Origin: Hemileia vastatrix
Lineage: Eukaryota; Basidiomycota; Pucciniomycetes; Pucciniales; Zaghouaniaceae
Direction: 5' to 3'
Length of the DNA stretch: 64,000 nt
NCBI GenBank assembly: GCA_030280995.1
Contig: JASXTE010000002.1
Coordinates: 1,821,501 to 1,885,500 of the forward strand
The notes below the pieces were generated by a model. The model worked only from the letters and a program-made list of their open reading frames with translations. It had not been told where the DNA came from and searched no databases. This document shows positions 9,040 to 19,000 of the stretch, piece after piece. The position numbers and the translations under genes are program-made. Every line of letters starts with the position of its first letter. The stretch's first letter is position 1.

Positions 9040-9900
9040 TTAAATTTTGTTAACCTTCTTCTTTAACATTATCCTACCCTCTCTACATACCACATGACCA
9101 AGAATATCTAAAGCTGGTACACAACAAGAAAATTTGGAGCCTGAAATAGTTAAACCAGCCTCTTCAATCCTAAACAAAATCCTCTCTAAAGTAATTGCAT
9201 ACTCCCAGATAATTTTTTGTATCCCTGGATTCTCCTCCAACACTTCATTATCATAATCAGTTGAAGTTCCTTTGATTCCTCCATCATCAATAAATATACC
9301 AGCATACTGAGGGATTTCATCTTGATGAGTCCAAGCCATCTGAGCTTGATAAAGAGCAACTGAGTTTGTGGCTCCTTGAGGTAATCTTCTTAACTTTAAT
9401 TGTCCAAGTGAAGTATTAAAAGTAGTGAGAGGTCTAGAATCTGGATGAAATTTTTTCTCATCAAATCCCCACATAATATCTTCTAACCTATAACACACTC
9501 TTCTAGATAACATCCACAAACTCTTCTGCAATAGGTGGTGTACCAGCATCTTTAATTGTTACCCTATTTAGTTCTCTAAGAACATGAACTACCTTGAGCT
9601 TTCAATTTGGTTTCTTGATACATTTTGAGTAACTTGAAGATGATTGTTCATATAATTCAGTGAAAATATGTTCTCTAATAACTTCAATATAATCTTCTTT
9701 AAAAGCAACAGGAATTGTAATAATCTTTTGCTGAAATAGTTTGTGACACACTACAGGAATCTTGTAAGGTTCCCCCTTAAAATGCTTTAAAACACCTCTA
9801 TCCTCCTCTTCAAAAGAAATGGCCTTCTCCCTTTTTACCATCACATCCAACAACAACTTTTTCTCTTCACCTTATAACCAATCTAGAGGTCCAAAATTTA
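9040..9900 (-). pseudogene. pol: Reverse transcriptase of element E with a FIDD catalytic box
   Basis: Frames 9856-9602 (N-terminal fingers: GVLKHFKGEPYKIPVV, then TELYEQSSSSYSK) and 9549-9040 (palm) make a Ty3-like RT. The palm shows RPLTTFNTSLGQLKLRRLPQ, GATNSVALYQAQMAW, DEIPQYAGIFIDDGGIKG and LDILGHVVCREGR. The usual YxDD box is FIDD followed by GGIKG, a form I associate with a basidiomycete lineage of LTR elements. A frameshift or stop near 9560-9600 separates the two frames. Upstream coding (KIGFVNFGPLDWL) continues to about 9900 with a stop. Confidence 0.8.
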
Positions 9901-11110
9901 CAAAACCTATTTTCTCAGAAGTGATTCTTGACATTTCAGAAAATTTGGAAGATTCCTGACTAAAGGAATGTATTAAGGATTTCTTGATAAAATTGGCCTC
10001 TTCAAGAGTGGATTTAATTCAGCTTGTAGAAGTTTATAAATTGGCTTGAGCTTATTGGATACCTTCTTATATTTTTCTACATTAACAACCATTTTGACTT
10101 GAGTAATCTGATCTCTTCCAGATCCACCATTACATAGACCATAATTGGAACTTCTACATCATCAGAATCAGAAGGAAAATAAGTTGAAACATAATAATAA
10201 TCATTATTTTTATCACCCATATTTTCATCTAATTTTAAACTTATATTTCCTTCACCATTACCAGAATAGTCCACCATAAATTACCCAGTAAAAAAATTTT
10301 CCAGTTTAACCTCTTTCTGTAGAACAAAGGAAGAGTTTTCACAAATATTATTTTTTTGTGAATTAATTATACTAAGATTTTTTTCTTAATTATGTTGATT
10401 TATTGAAGTTTATCCTCATGGTGGAGGCTAGAAAAGATTCCCCAGAATTTACACCACTACTATCCATCATTTCAACCCAATTACCATTCCATCTCTTATC
10501 CAAAATAATACATCCCATATTTCTTCTTGAACCATTTTTAAAATTAATAGAAACATTCACCACAAAAAAAAGCCAGCACCTTCTAGCAGGTGCCAACCCC
10601 TCAATCCACTTGTGATTCAAGCATAACTTAGATTTGATACTGCGCAAGCTGGCATGCTCAGTTCTCAGTGCACAGTCTTCTCAGAAAAATTACAGCTGAG
10701 CTAAAAGTGAATCAAATTAAAGATAGGGATTGGAACCTGCTATCAGGTGCCCACATTTTTTTCACGGTGGTCAGATAATGATAAAAGACATATAAAAAAA
10801 ACCATCACATATTTGCAAACCAATGAAATATCAACTGAAAATAATTGAGAATCCACTTGAATTATCTCCAAGTGAGCTGAAATATTGTATTCCGGAATCT
10901 CTTTTTGAGGAGAGATTACAAAATAAGAGTAAGCAGCCCTAACTACCCCTAAAAATAAAGGTCTTCATAATTTATTTCCTTAATTAATTCACCAGTAGCT
11001 GACCTTTTAATTTACCCCTTCTTGGTGGAAGAAAAACACTGACACATTGTAGTTAGCCCAGGCATAGTTTCCAAACTGCATATGAAACCTTCTCATCTCT
11101 TCCCTAGAAA
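9901..11110 (-). pseudogene. Degenerate linker between protease and RT of element E
   Basis: Minus-strand frames at 10277-10077 (acidic, with FPSDSDDVEVPIMVYVMVDL) and 10647-10390 probably come from element E but match nothing I recognise. The segment holds MITE M2 copy 2 at 10558-10769. The reverse complement of 10290-10315 contains GAGGTTAAACTGG, a motif that recurs in F and G. Confidence 0.4.
10558..10769 (+). mobile_element. CACTA-like MITE, family M2, copy 2
   Basis: A 212-bp copy that starts CACCACAAAAAAAAGCCAGC and ends TTTTTTTCACGGTG, with the subterminal AGCACCTTCTAGCAGGTGCC and CCTGCTATCAGGTGCCC palindromes. Flanks (ATT left, GTC right) do not form an obvious 3-bp duplication, so the ends may have drifted. 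It is inserted in element E. Confidence 0.7.
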
Positions 11111-11111
11111 T

Positions 11112-11507
11112 CTACAAAATTTTAACTATTCCAGACTGATAACCCATCTTGGCTTCAAAATACATCAAAAAAGGACCACCAAGAACCATTTTTACAGCCC
11201 CTCTGGCCACATAAAGATTTACCTTACCAACAGATCCACCAACACCCAAATTTAAATTTTCTGCTGTACCCACCAGATCAATAGCATGTCCTCCAATACA
11301 TATAAGATTCCTACCAGTGGGACTCTTTATTGGAAGACTAATACTTGTAGCCTTCTTGAACAAAATGAGATCAATTTGAGACCCAGAATCCACCACGGCC
11401 TTTACCTCTCTACCATTTAACTTCACTACTAAATATCCCAGAGGAGCAGAAAAATTAGTTTCCACCTCCTCACCAACCTTTTTCACAATTTCACACAAAT
11501 ATTCCAC
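11112..11507 (-). pseudogene. Retropepsin-like protease of element E
   Basis: 131-codon minus-strand frame. The aspartic protease core reads GYLVVKLNGREVKAVVDSGS, with the catalytic DSG and a following hydrophobic strand (QIDLILF). A second strand ends MVLGGPFLMYFEAKMGYQSG, the flap-like end of this protease type. Element F has the same domain in two pieces (60000-60097 and 60559-60780). It lies upstream of the RT in the order gag-PR-RT. The frame is intact but separated from gag and RT by stops. Confidence 0.75.
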
Positions 11508-11643
11508 CTATCCAATTGATACCCATCTCCTTTACAGATGCTTCTTTTGCTCCTCTGAAAGGGCAGGATTAATAGTAGATAATTCACTCAAAGATAGAAG
11601 AATCTAAAGTTGATTCACCCTATCCAAAACAAAATCCATCAAA

Positions 11644-12138
11644 TTATCTTGACCAGCCACAATTGGCTTTCATAATGAGCCTTTTTTTAACAAATTTTTT
11701 CCTAGGAACCTCCTGAGGACCAAAATTTTCATCATCAACAGCCATTTCAACATCTTCTGAAAGAAAAACTCCAACCTTATCACTAGAAACTTTAACCAAT
11801 CCAGAAACATCACTGTTCCTCATTACTCCCTCCATTGCAGTAGGACCACTAAAGCTTGGTCTGGGGATAGATGCTAAAGGCACATCTTGAACAGAATCTA
11901 AATCTTCATAAAAAGGGATAGGTTCCGGATTTAAATCCAAAGTACCTAAACTAGGAGGCCCCATGTCAGCCATCCTCTTCTGCATCCTATATATTTCATC
12001 TTTAGAAAATCTTTTCTTCTCCACCTTTTTTGGACTCACCTTGCCTGGTTTAGACCTAAGTTGGCTTTGAATGCTACTTTTTTCTTTAGTAGTAGCTTTC
12101 CTTCAAGAAGAATCCACTTCATATTCCCCAGCCATAAA
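11644..12138 (-). pseudogene. Gag C-terminal/linker fragment of element E
   Basis: Minus-strand frame 12039-11644 (SPKKVEKKRFSKDEIYRMQK, then a Pro/Asp/Glu-rich segment) with degraded coding above it to 12138. It is not related to a family I can name but precedes the protease, so it is probably the C-terminal part of Gag or a Gag-protease linker. It is cut at 12138/12139 by the truncated LTR of copy B. The matching 5' part of the same kind of element (LTR, primer site, Gag start) lies at 32783-34187 and is named I here. Confidence 0.5.
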
Positions 12139-14103
12139 GATATGAAGTAATTATTGACATACATAAGCTTATATGTATACATAAATCTCATAGTCAGTGA
12201 AATATGCAGTATATTATGTATATTTAGGTCTATAAGTGGGTTTTAGCCTCTTAATAGCCTATAAACTTTGTTTTTCTGCTTATTTTAGGTCATATGGACG
12301 AAATCAGTGGACTCACAACGCCTACAGAAACATAGACATCTATATCAGGCGCATACACTCAGTTTGGACAACTTAATTTACTTCCTTGGACGGTTATTCA
12401 CGGATTTATGGGTTGGAAGGTCATTTCTGGGTTAATTTGGATGCTTGGGGATGTTATTGGGGGCTTGGACATTTTATTTGTTTCCTTTATATGCTTTGGG
12501 TTTCATTAAATCTCTTTTTGATTGCTTATTTTACCTGTTTCTTTATGGTATCCGCTTTTATCTGGATTTTCTATTTGTGGTATAGATCTGTGTTATCATT
12601 AATTGTGATGGAGGGTCCTTACTGGAGGTCTGGGTGTTGAATCTGCTTGAAGTGGAGTCCATGGGGAGGTGATGGGCCCTCACAGGGCTGTAATTGCCAT
12701 GGATAGCAGTGACATCATCTGGATTGAAGGTCTGTGCACTCCAGGGGATTTGGGTATAAGTAAGGAGGGATTTTGACGGTTATTGTCAGCTGAAGGGATA
12801 AAACAACTGACAAATAAGAAAGAAAGGGAAGAGGATGGGATACAAATAAATACACAGCTGATAATAGAAGAGAAGATAAAGAGGATAAAGGGAAAAAGAA
12901 TGATACAAACAAATACACAGCTTAGAATAGAATAGAGATAAGAAAGAACAAAGGGAAGAAATAAAGGGAATAGCTGTGTAGAAACAAACAGAAGAACAAA
13001 AACAAACAGTAGGAATATGATATGGGACAAATAATAAGAAGACAAAGGGATACTGAGTATAAACAGGGTTAAGGGCATAGAAAATATTATGAAACAAAAT
13101 AAAGAAAGGACAAAGGGAGAGAAAGATGTAAATAGAAGTAAATAAAACAAATGAAATAGAATATAAAAAGGTGATTTCCCTTAGAAATAACCATCTATTT
13201 TACACCAATTTATATAAATCCTAGTTTGAGCTGCTACTATTGTAGCCTTATAACAAGACAAGCATCCAATAATTATTATAGTTTCCCTGCTATATTGAGT
13301 GAGACACTGCATAGAAAATACTGTTTAATTATTATTCCCCTTATCAGTTAATATTAAAGATTATATTACTTGGTATTGTATCTTAAATTGGTGAGCTCTG
13401 TTACTTTTATAATATATTTTATATTCCTTATTCCTAGTACTTACTGAAGAGTAGCTTGAGTGAGTACTGCAGAAGTATAAGATAAATATAAGTGTTATAT
13501 AATTGACAACTTACTGGTCCTGGTAACATACTTAAAATATATTAATAATTGGTACCTGGTCTATATCTTATATAGACACTGTGGGAATTATTATTTGATA
13601 TTTATTTATTGTTACAACATTTAATTGATTGAGTTATAGTACTATATAAACAGTACCTGATTTATAGCATATAATCAAAGCTATAGATAAGTGGGATTTA
13701 TTAATATTTTACTATATTCCTTTCTCACTTAAATCTAAATCAGACCTCAGTGCTGCTGATAAGACGTGCTTATCTCTCTTACAGTGACTCAGGCCTGACA
13801 GTTATTTATCATCATTCACTTACTACAAGTCAAAACAAACACTACTATACAATTATTAGCATTCAGAAATATATTGTAAAGCCATTATAAATTGATATTA
13901 TCTTTTTATAAGCTATAACTATATTTTATTCATCTATTTTCCACCACTAGCACGCATTTAAATCCAAGTATTGTGAGTTTTATTTGAGTATAACTATTTT
14001 ATTAGTCTTCCCCTAAGGTTTAATCACTAAATCATTATCAATAAGTAGTAGGACCATAAATAAACACTATTATATTATACTTGTATACTAGAATATACTG
14101 ACA
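12139..14103 (+). mobile_element. 5' LTR of chromovirus copy B, truncated at its start and split by a solo LTR
   Basis: Matches the 3' LTR (20605-21783) from 12139 to 12783 and again from 13801 to 14103, ending ATACTGACA. The first 232 bp of the LTR are missing. The 1017-bp interruption (12784-13800) is a separate solo LTR. The two LTRs differ at only scattered sites in the first part and more in the last 300 bp. An 84-codon Trp/Phe-rich frame at 12386-12640 is open in both LTRs but has no recognisable function. Confidence 0.85.
12784..13800 (+). mobile_element. Solo LTR nested in the 5' LTR of B
   Basis: 1017 bp, starts TGTCAGCTGAAGGG and ends GCCTGACA, flanked on both sides by GTTAT (12779-12783 and 13801-13805), a perfect 5-bp target duplication. 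The uninterrupted sequence exists in the 3' LTR of B at about 21478. The first 380 bp are purine-rich on the + strand, which creates spurious minus-strand frames. Confidence 0.9.
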
Positions 14104-14612
14104 ATTGGGGGTCTTTCCTTATATTTTACTTATTACTTAGTATAAGCCTTGGGACATGATTTTTACTTTAGTATAGCTCAAAATAACCAAATATTTGGGT
14201 CTGCTGAATATTAGTGGGTCATCAAAACTCATTTATTGCATAAAAGAACCCTTATAATAGATGTACTAATCTTTTATAATAAAAATTAGGTATTTACAGT
14301 AGTAACTGTACCCAATATAAACCCAATTTCACTTGGTATTTGGACACCAATATAACACCCAATTAAATTGGTATTTGGTTAAAGCTTGGTAAGCTACTTA
14401 TTCACCCTTATAAAGGTCTAGTTGAACTTATTATTATATTTTTAACAGATTTTTGCGAGTTTTTCTTATAATTTATTTAAATAAATTAAGATATGAATTC
14501 AGGGTAAGCTCCAGTGCTTTTTATTAGTAATAACATTGCTAATAACTTTTGTCTACTAAATCCATAGAGTTTTTCCTTTCTGTAGACGTGATATATTGTC
14601 ATTCTTAACAAT
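14104..14612 (+). promoter_or_regulatory. Leader of copy B with probable primer binding site
   Basis: The LTR end is followed at once by ATTGGGGGTCTTTCC (primer-site position, TTGGGGG core; D has AATTGGGGATTTTCC). The rest is AT-rich untranslated leader up to the gag ATG at 14613. The tRNA primer is not identified. Confidence 0.45.
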
Positions 14613-14633
14613 ATGAGTTCTCCTCAGGACAGT

Positions 14634-14688
14634 GTAAGTGAAAAGCCTGCTTATAATACCTGGTCTAAAGCTGACAAAAACTATCCAG
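14634..14688 (+). other. Predicted 55-nt intron in gag of copy B
   Basis: GTAAGT donor, branch-like AAGCTGAC and acceptor CTATCCAG. Phase 0. Exon 2 opens with codons for DITMEGQ; copy D splices to DITIEGQ in the same way. The intron is also translatable in the upstream frame, so retention does not truncate Gag. Confidence 0.75.
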
Positions 14689-15159
14689 GACATAACCATG
14701 GAGGGTCAACAATACCCCCAGGCAGAAAACATGAGCATAGAGGAAAAGGACACCCTTTTAAAAAAGATAACTATAAAAAAGACATCTTCTCCTCTTCAGG
14801 ATCAACTGTCCCATTTGGCCAAACAGGTTCTGAAGTTGGAAGAATCCAAATCACTTATGTTCAAAAAGGTAGCACAATTACAGAACAATTGCAAGGTAGG
14901 GTTTCAGCAGATAAATCAGGCACTGTCAGAGCTAAAGGGAGGCCAGCCAAGTCGGCCAAGTCAGAAACCCCCTATCCCAGGCGGGTCAACTCACTCCCAG
15001 GAGAAAATCCTGGTAGACAAATGGAAATGGGACTGGTTCCATCAACAATGGACCAGCCACCGTTGCAACAGGGATCCACCACCTCATCTGACTTCTTCAG
15101 CTCACCCTTACAAAGGAAAAAAGCGCCGAAAATCAGGACTGGCATCTATCCAATGGTAA
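14689..15159 (+). CDS. Gag exon 2 in the alternate frame (copy B)
   Basis: Open for 156 codons after the intron and also holding its own ATG in a strong context (ACCATGG at 14696-14702). It contains a helical stretch (LSHLAKQVLKLEESKSL), DKWKWDWFHQQW and HPYKGKKRRK, ending TGG TAA at 15154-15159. The order matches family 1 exon 2 although overall identity is low, which is why I regard it as a real domain. An A AAA AAG heptamer (15117-15123) lies in this frame 36 nt before its stop and in the register that would return translation to the main Gag frame by a -1 shift. Confidence 0.6.
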   Translation, partial: DITMEGQQYPQAENMSIEEKDTLLKKITIKKTSSPLQDQLSHLAKQVLKLEESKSLMFKKVAQLQNNCKVGFQQINQALSELKGGQPSRPSQKPPIPGGSTHSQEKILVDKWKWDWFHQQWTSHRCNRDPPPHLTSSAHPYKGKKRRKSGLASIQW

Positions 15160-16859
15160 GTAGATTACCCTCTCAGATTTAACACAATACTGATAATTAC
15201 AATATAGGTAATCCTATTGATGTTAAATCTGTGCAGAAAATAGAGGAGGATTTAAGAAATTTAGGTTTTAGAGTAGATACACCTGACTTGTCTTTTGTCC
15301 ACAATAACAGTACTATTTATAATGATAATACAGTTAACCCTCAGTTTCCACCAACTACTAGTGAGATGAGAAGTTCACAGGAGAGTGAGAGAATTGAAAA
15401 GGAAGACATGGAATATTTTAACAATAATCCAACTGTCCATAGAATTGTTTCAGCATTGTGGAATAGAATGACTGATTGTGAGGAACAGACAGTTAAGCTC
15501 ACTAGTGATACAATTTCATCCTTGAAATTAAATATTTCTCAATTAGCAACACGTAACAAAGAATTAGAGAAAGAACATTTGTCTCAAACTCTTAAATATG
15601 ATTCATTGAGTAATAAATATAATGAACTTTCAAACAAGTTCTGTGAGTTAGAAAAATTGTATGAAACACATTTATTAAAAACTGAATCAAGAACTAAGTT
15701 ATCTTTTGCCCAGACAAATCAAAGTGTCTCTGAGTTGCTACAAAGATTAACTAAAGTTGAGATTAAAACTGCCAATCTACTAATGAACCAGGATAATCAT
15801 AAGTATAATCAATATAATAATAATCCTTTCATTGGCAAGAGTGAATCTCATTCCTTCCCTATACCACCACAATTAAAACCATCTGGTGGGAGTGTCAAAT
15901 CTGAAAATGTAAGTCACAAATCCGTACAGGAGGAAATACAAGACCATTTATCAAAAGTGAATGAGTTGTTGAATTTACCTAAGATTAGTGAGATAAAATC
16001 CAATCAGAAAAACTGGCCTAAGATAGATCAGTACCCAACTTATGATGGGGAAGCCAGCTCTGATTGGCAACATTTTATTCAAAGAATTAACAACTTGAAA
16101 TTCTCATATAAGCTACCAGATGAAGAAATAACATCAAAATTAATTTCTTTATTTAAGGATGTTGCTTTATTATGGTTTGAAGCTGTATTAAGTGAGGGTA
16201 AAGATTACTCTTGGGCTGAATGGAAACAACCTATTGAAAAAAAATTTGGAGGTTCTAAATTCAGGCTTACTCAGCAGAGAATTTTTGAGAAGACTAGGTA
16301 TAATACGTTGAATGGTGACAAACGTATGGTATTTTTAATTAATTTATATAAAATATTAAAAGCCATTGAGCCTCATATGGATTTTAACTTATGGAAAGAT
16401 AAGATAATATATAAATTACCTATATCTGTCAGAGAAATTGTTGTAGCTAGAACATTTAATGTTACTGAATATTCTGACTTTATTAATATTTGCGATGATA
16501 TATTATTAAACCATAAGAATGAATCAAGGTATTCCACTTATAAACAAAATGTTGAACCAGTAAAAATTCAGAATTCAAAAACACTTCAGGAGAAGCAGTA
16601 AAAACCTACTGCACCTGTAGTACCTAAAAAGTATGAAACAAATACTTGTTATAAGTGTAACAAACCTTGGGTCAAAGGTCACAAATGTGAGAAAAACATA
16701 AATATTGTTGAAAATCAACGTGAATCTGAAACTGAAACTGAAAAGAGTAAAGAATCAAGTGATTATGACAGCAATATCTCATATAGTGATGAAAATGAAG
16801 TCTGTATGTTGGAAGATGATTTGTCCATCTTTGAAAATCCAATATTAAATATGGACTAA

Positions 16860-17468
16860 AATGAATCTTTAATGAATTTTGAGGATGCTGAAATCATTAA
16901 GGATATACAAGCTGATAACTTTAGAATGACACCTATCACGGTTCCAGCTATCATTTCTGGTGAAAATGTTAATATAGTACTGGACACAGGAACTGCTGGT
17001 TCTGTTGTTTCCACTAATATATTACAGAAAATTGATAATGAATATAAGTCTAAGCTTGAAGCACTTCAAAGTAAAAATTGGAGAGGTTTTGGATCAGTGC
17101 TACACCCCATTGGTAGATACAAAGCTGCTGTTTTCTTTAAACATCAACATGGTTATGTAAGAATAACTTGTGACTTTTGAGTAATGGATAATACTAACTG
17201 TAGTAACTGTTTTATCATTGGAAATGATATTCTGACTAAATTTGGTGTGAAATTAGACCCTGCTAATAACAATTTTAAAATTGGCATAAATGGTAAAAGG
17301 AAATTTAAAATAAATTCTTTTAACACAGTCTTACACATTGAGTCAGTAACAAATTCTCCGTGTAAAGAAAGAGAATACTATGAGATGGAACTGCTGGAAA
17401 CAGAAATTTCAAAAGCATCATTTGGCACTCAGATAAGTAAAGCTGAGAAAATAATATTTTGGTATTAA
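16860..17468 (+). pseudogene. pol: Retropepsin region of copy B
   Basis: Aspartic protease: MISGENVN-type strand (IISGENVNIVLDTGTAG, catalytic DTG at about 16983-16991), then CSNCFIIGNDILTKFGVKLD, the ILG-like C-terminal strand of Ty3 proteases. TGA at 17178 interrupts the frame where copy D has a sense codon. A frameshift at about 17459-17468 separates this part from the RT frame. Confidence 0.85.
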
Positions 17469-18394
17469 TTAAAGCATTTCAAATGGCTTTTGCACATGGT
17501 ACAAATGAACTTGGCCTTGTAAAAAATCATGAAATGAAGATTAGTTTAACCTGTGATATAGATAATATTCCTGATAGTCTTAAAAAGAAACCATACCCTA
17601 CCTCACCAATGAAGAGGAAAGACATAGAGGATAATATTAAGATGTTATTGAAAATGAACATTCTTGAGAAGGTTGAAACTACACCAAAATATTGTGTAAT
17701 ATCACCAGTGCTAATTTCTTATGAACAAGATAAAGCAAGACTGTGCGGTGATTATAGAGCATTAAATACATTTACAGTAGATGATATTTATCCCTTGCCA
17801 AGGATTGCCTCTATACATGCTACCCTTAAAGGTGCTAAGTATATAAGTTGCCTAGATGAAAATAAAGGGTACCATCAAATTCCTGTTGAAAAGAATTCAC
17901 AGAACTTTTTGTTGATAACAACACACATGGGAATTTATAAATATGTCAGAATGCCATTTGGACCAAAAAATGCTCCGTCAGTATTTCAGAAGTTAATGGA
18001 TATAACATTCCATAATGAAATGATTGAAGGATGGTTAATGGTATACATTGATGACATCATAGTGTTCTCTAAAACTTATGATGAACACTTAATACATTTA
18101 AAGAAGGTATTTCAGAAAATGGATGAAATAAAAATGACCCTTGCATTGAAAAAATGTAAATTTGGGTTTGAATCTATAAAGGTGCTTGGTCATATTGTAT
18201 CTGTCTTACAAATATATGTAGACCAAAATAAAGTAGCTGCAATAAAGAATATTGGCATTCCTCAAAATGTAAAGGATGTACAATCTTTTCTTGGAATGTG
18301 TGGTTATTATAAACAATATATTAAAAAACTGCCAATCAATTGCTGCACCATTGACCACACTGATAAAGAAATAAGAAGCTTTCATTTGGAATAA
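17459..18394 (+). pseudogene. pol: Reverse transcriptase of copy B
   Basis: 311-codon frame with the Ty3/gypsy RT blocks in order: KPYPTSPMKRKDIE entry, LCGDYRALN, YPLPRI, ISCLDENKGYHQI, FGPKNAPSVFQKLMD, MVYIDDIIVFSKT (catalytic YIDD at 18044-18055) and VLGHIVS, followed by QSFLGMCGYYKQYI. The frame is lost near 18340-18395, just before the RNase H domain. Copy D has the same blocks (27508-28200). Confidence 0.92.
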
Positions 18395-18395
18395 T

Positions 18396-19000
18396 GAAAG
18401 ACAACAGGCTTTTGATAATTTGAAAGAATGTTTAATGAGAGCTCCTATCTTGGTATTACCAGATTTCCAATTACCTTTTTTATTATATACAGATGCAAGT
18501 TTTATTGGTCTGGGTGCTGCTTTGAATCAAAAACAACTTATTGAAGGAAAAATGTCAGTAGTAGTAATCTGCTATACTTCACATACTCTGAGAAGTAGTG
18601 AATTGAAATATGGTGCTACTCAACTTGAATGTTTGGAAGTAGTATGGGCTCTTGAGAAGCTACATTATTACCTTGAAGACCAAAAAATTTGATTTAATAA
18701 GTGACTTTAGTGCAGTTAAGTCACTCTTAAACATGAAAACTCCTAATAGACACATGTTTAGATGGCAATTAGCTGTACAAGAATACAGAGGACGGATGAC
18801 TATTACACATAGAGCAGGAGCCTTGCACTCTAATGTAGATCTGTTATCTAGAGTACCTCTGCCTAATAATGATGATAATCCTGCTTATGTTCCTGAGTCA
18901 GAGATTATTAACATTTATGGAATTTATATTTTAGATATTGAGGATGAATTTATGCAATCAATTCTTGATAATTATGATTTAGATCCTGACTTGAGTAAAC
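18396..19000 (+). pseudogene. pol: RNase H of copy B
   Basis: Blocks LLYTDASFIGLGAALNQ (first catalytic Asp), ELKYGATQLECLEVVWALEK (catalytic Glu) and DFSAVKSLLNMKTPNRH (Asp), then HRAGALHSNVDLLSR (His and last Asp) are the standard Ty3 RNase H order. Two overlapping frames (18420-18692 and 18652-19332) show a frameshift near 18685, beside the A-run in CCAAAAAATTTG. Confidence 0.88.

Larger units (their letters stand above)
14613..16859 (+). pseudogene. gag: Gag of chromovirus copy B with intron and zinc knuckle
   Basis: Exon 1 (MSSPQDS, 14613-14633), intron 14634-14688, then exon 2 in a shifted frame to about 15156. The main Gag body is in the unspliced frame: 15183-16598 includes coiled-coil segments and a capsid-like region near YDGEASSDWQHFIQRINNLK (about 16040-16100), followed by LWFEAVLSEGKDYSWAEWK. 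After a TAA (16599-16601) the frame continues with the knuckle CYKCNKPWVKGHKC (about 16648-16690) and an acidic tail to TAA 16857. Nonsense codons: TAA 15180, TAA 16599, TAA 16857. D has an intact codon at the place of 15180 and of 16857, so these are lesions of this copy. Confidence 0.85.

Noticed and set aside
12386..12640. 84-codon Trp/Phe-rich frame open in both LTRs of B (also 21086-21340)
   Set aside because: Looks membrane-like, but the DNA is simply T- and G-rich, the LTR of D does not keep the same frame, and the LTRs are recent duplicates of each other, so shared openness is not evidence of selection.
12680..13150. 156-codon hydrophobic minus-strand frame
   Set aside because: Lies opposite a purine-rich stretch of the solo LTR; composition alone explains it.
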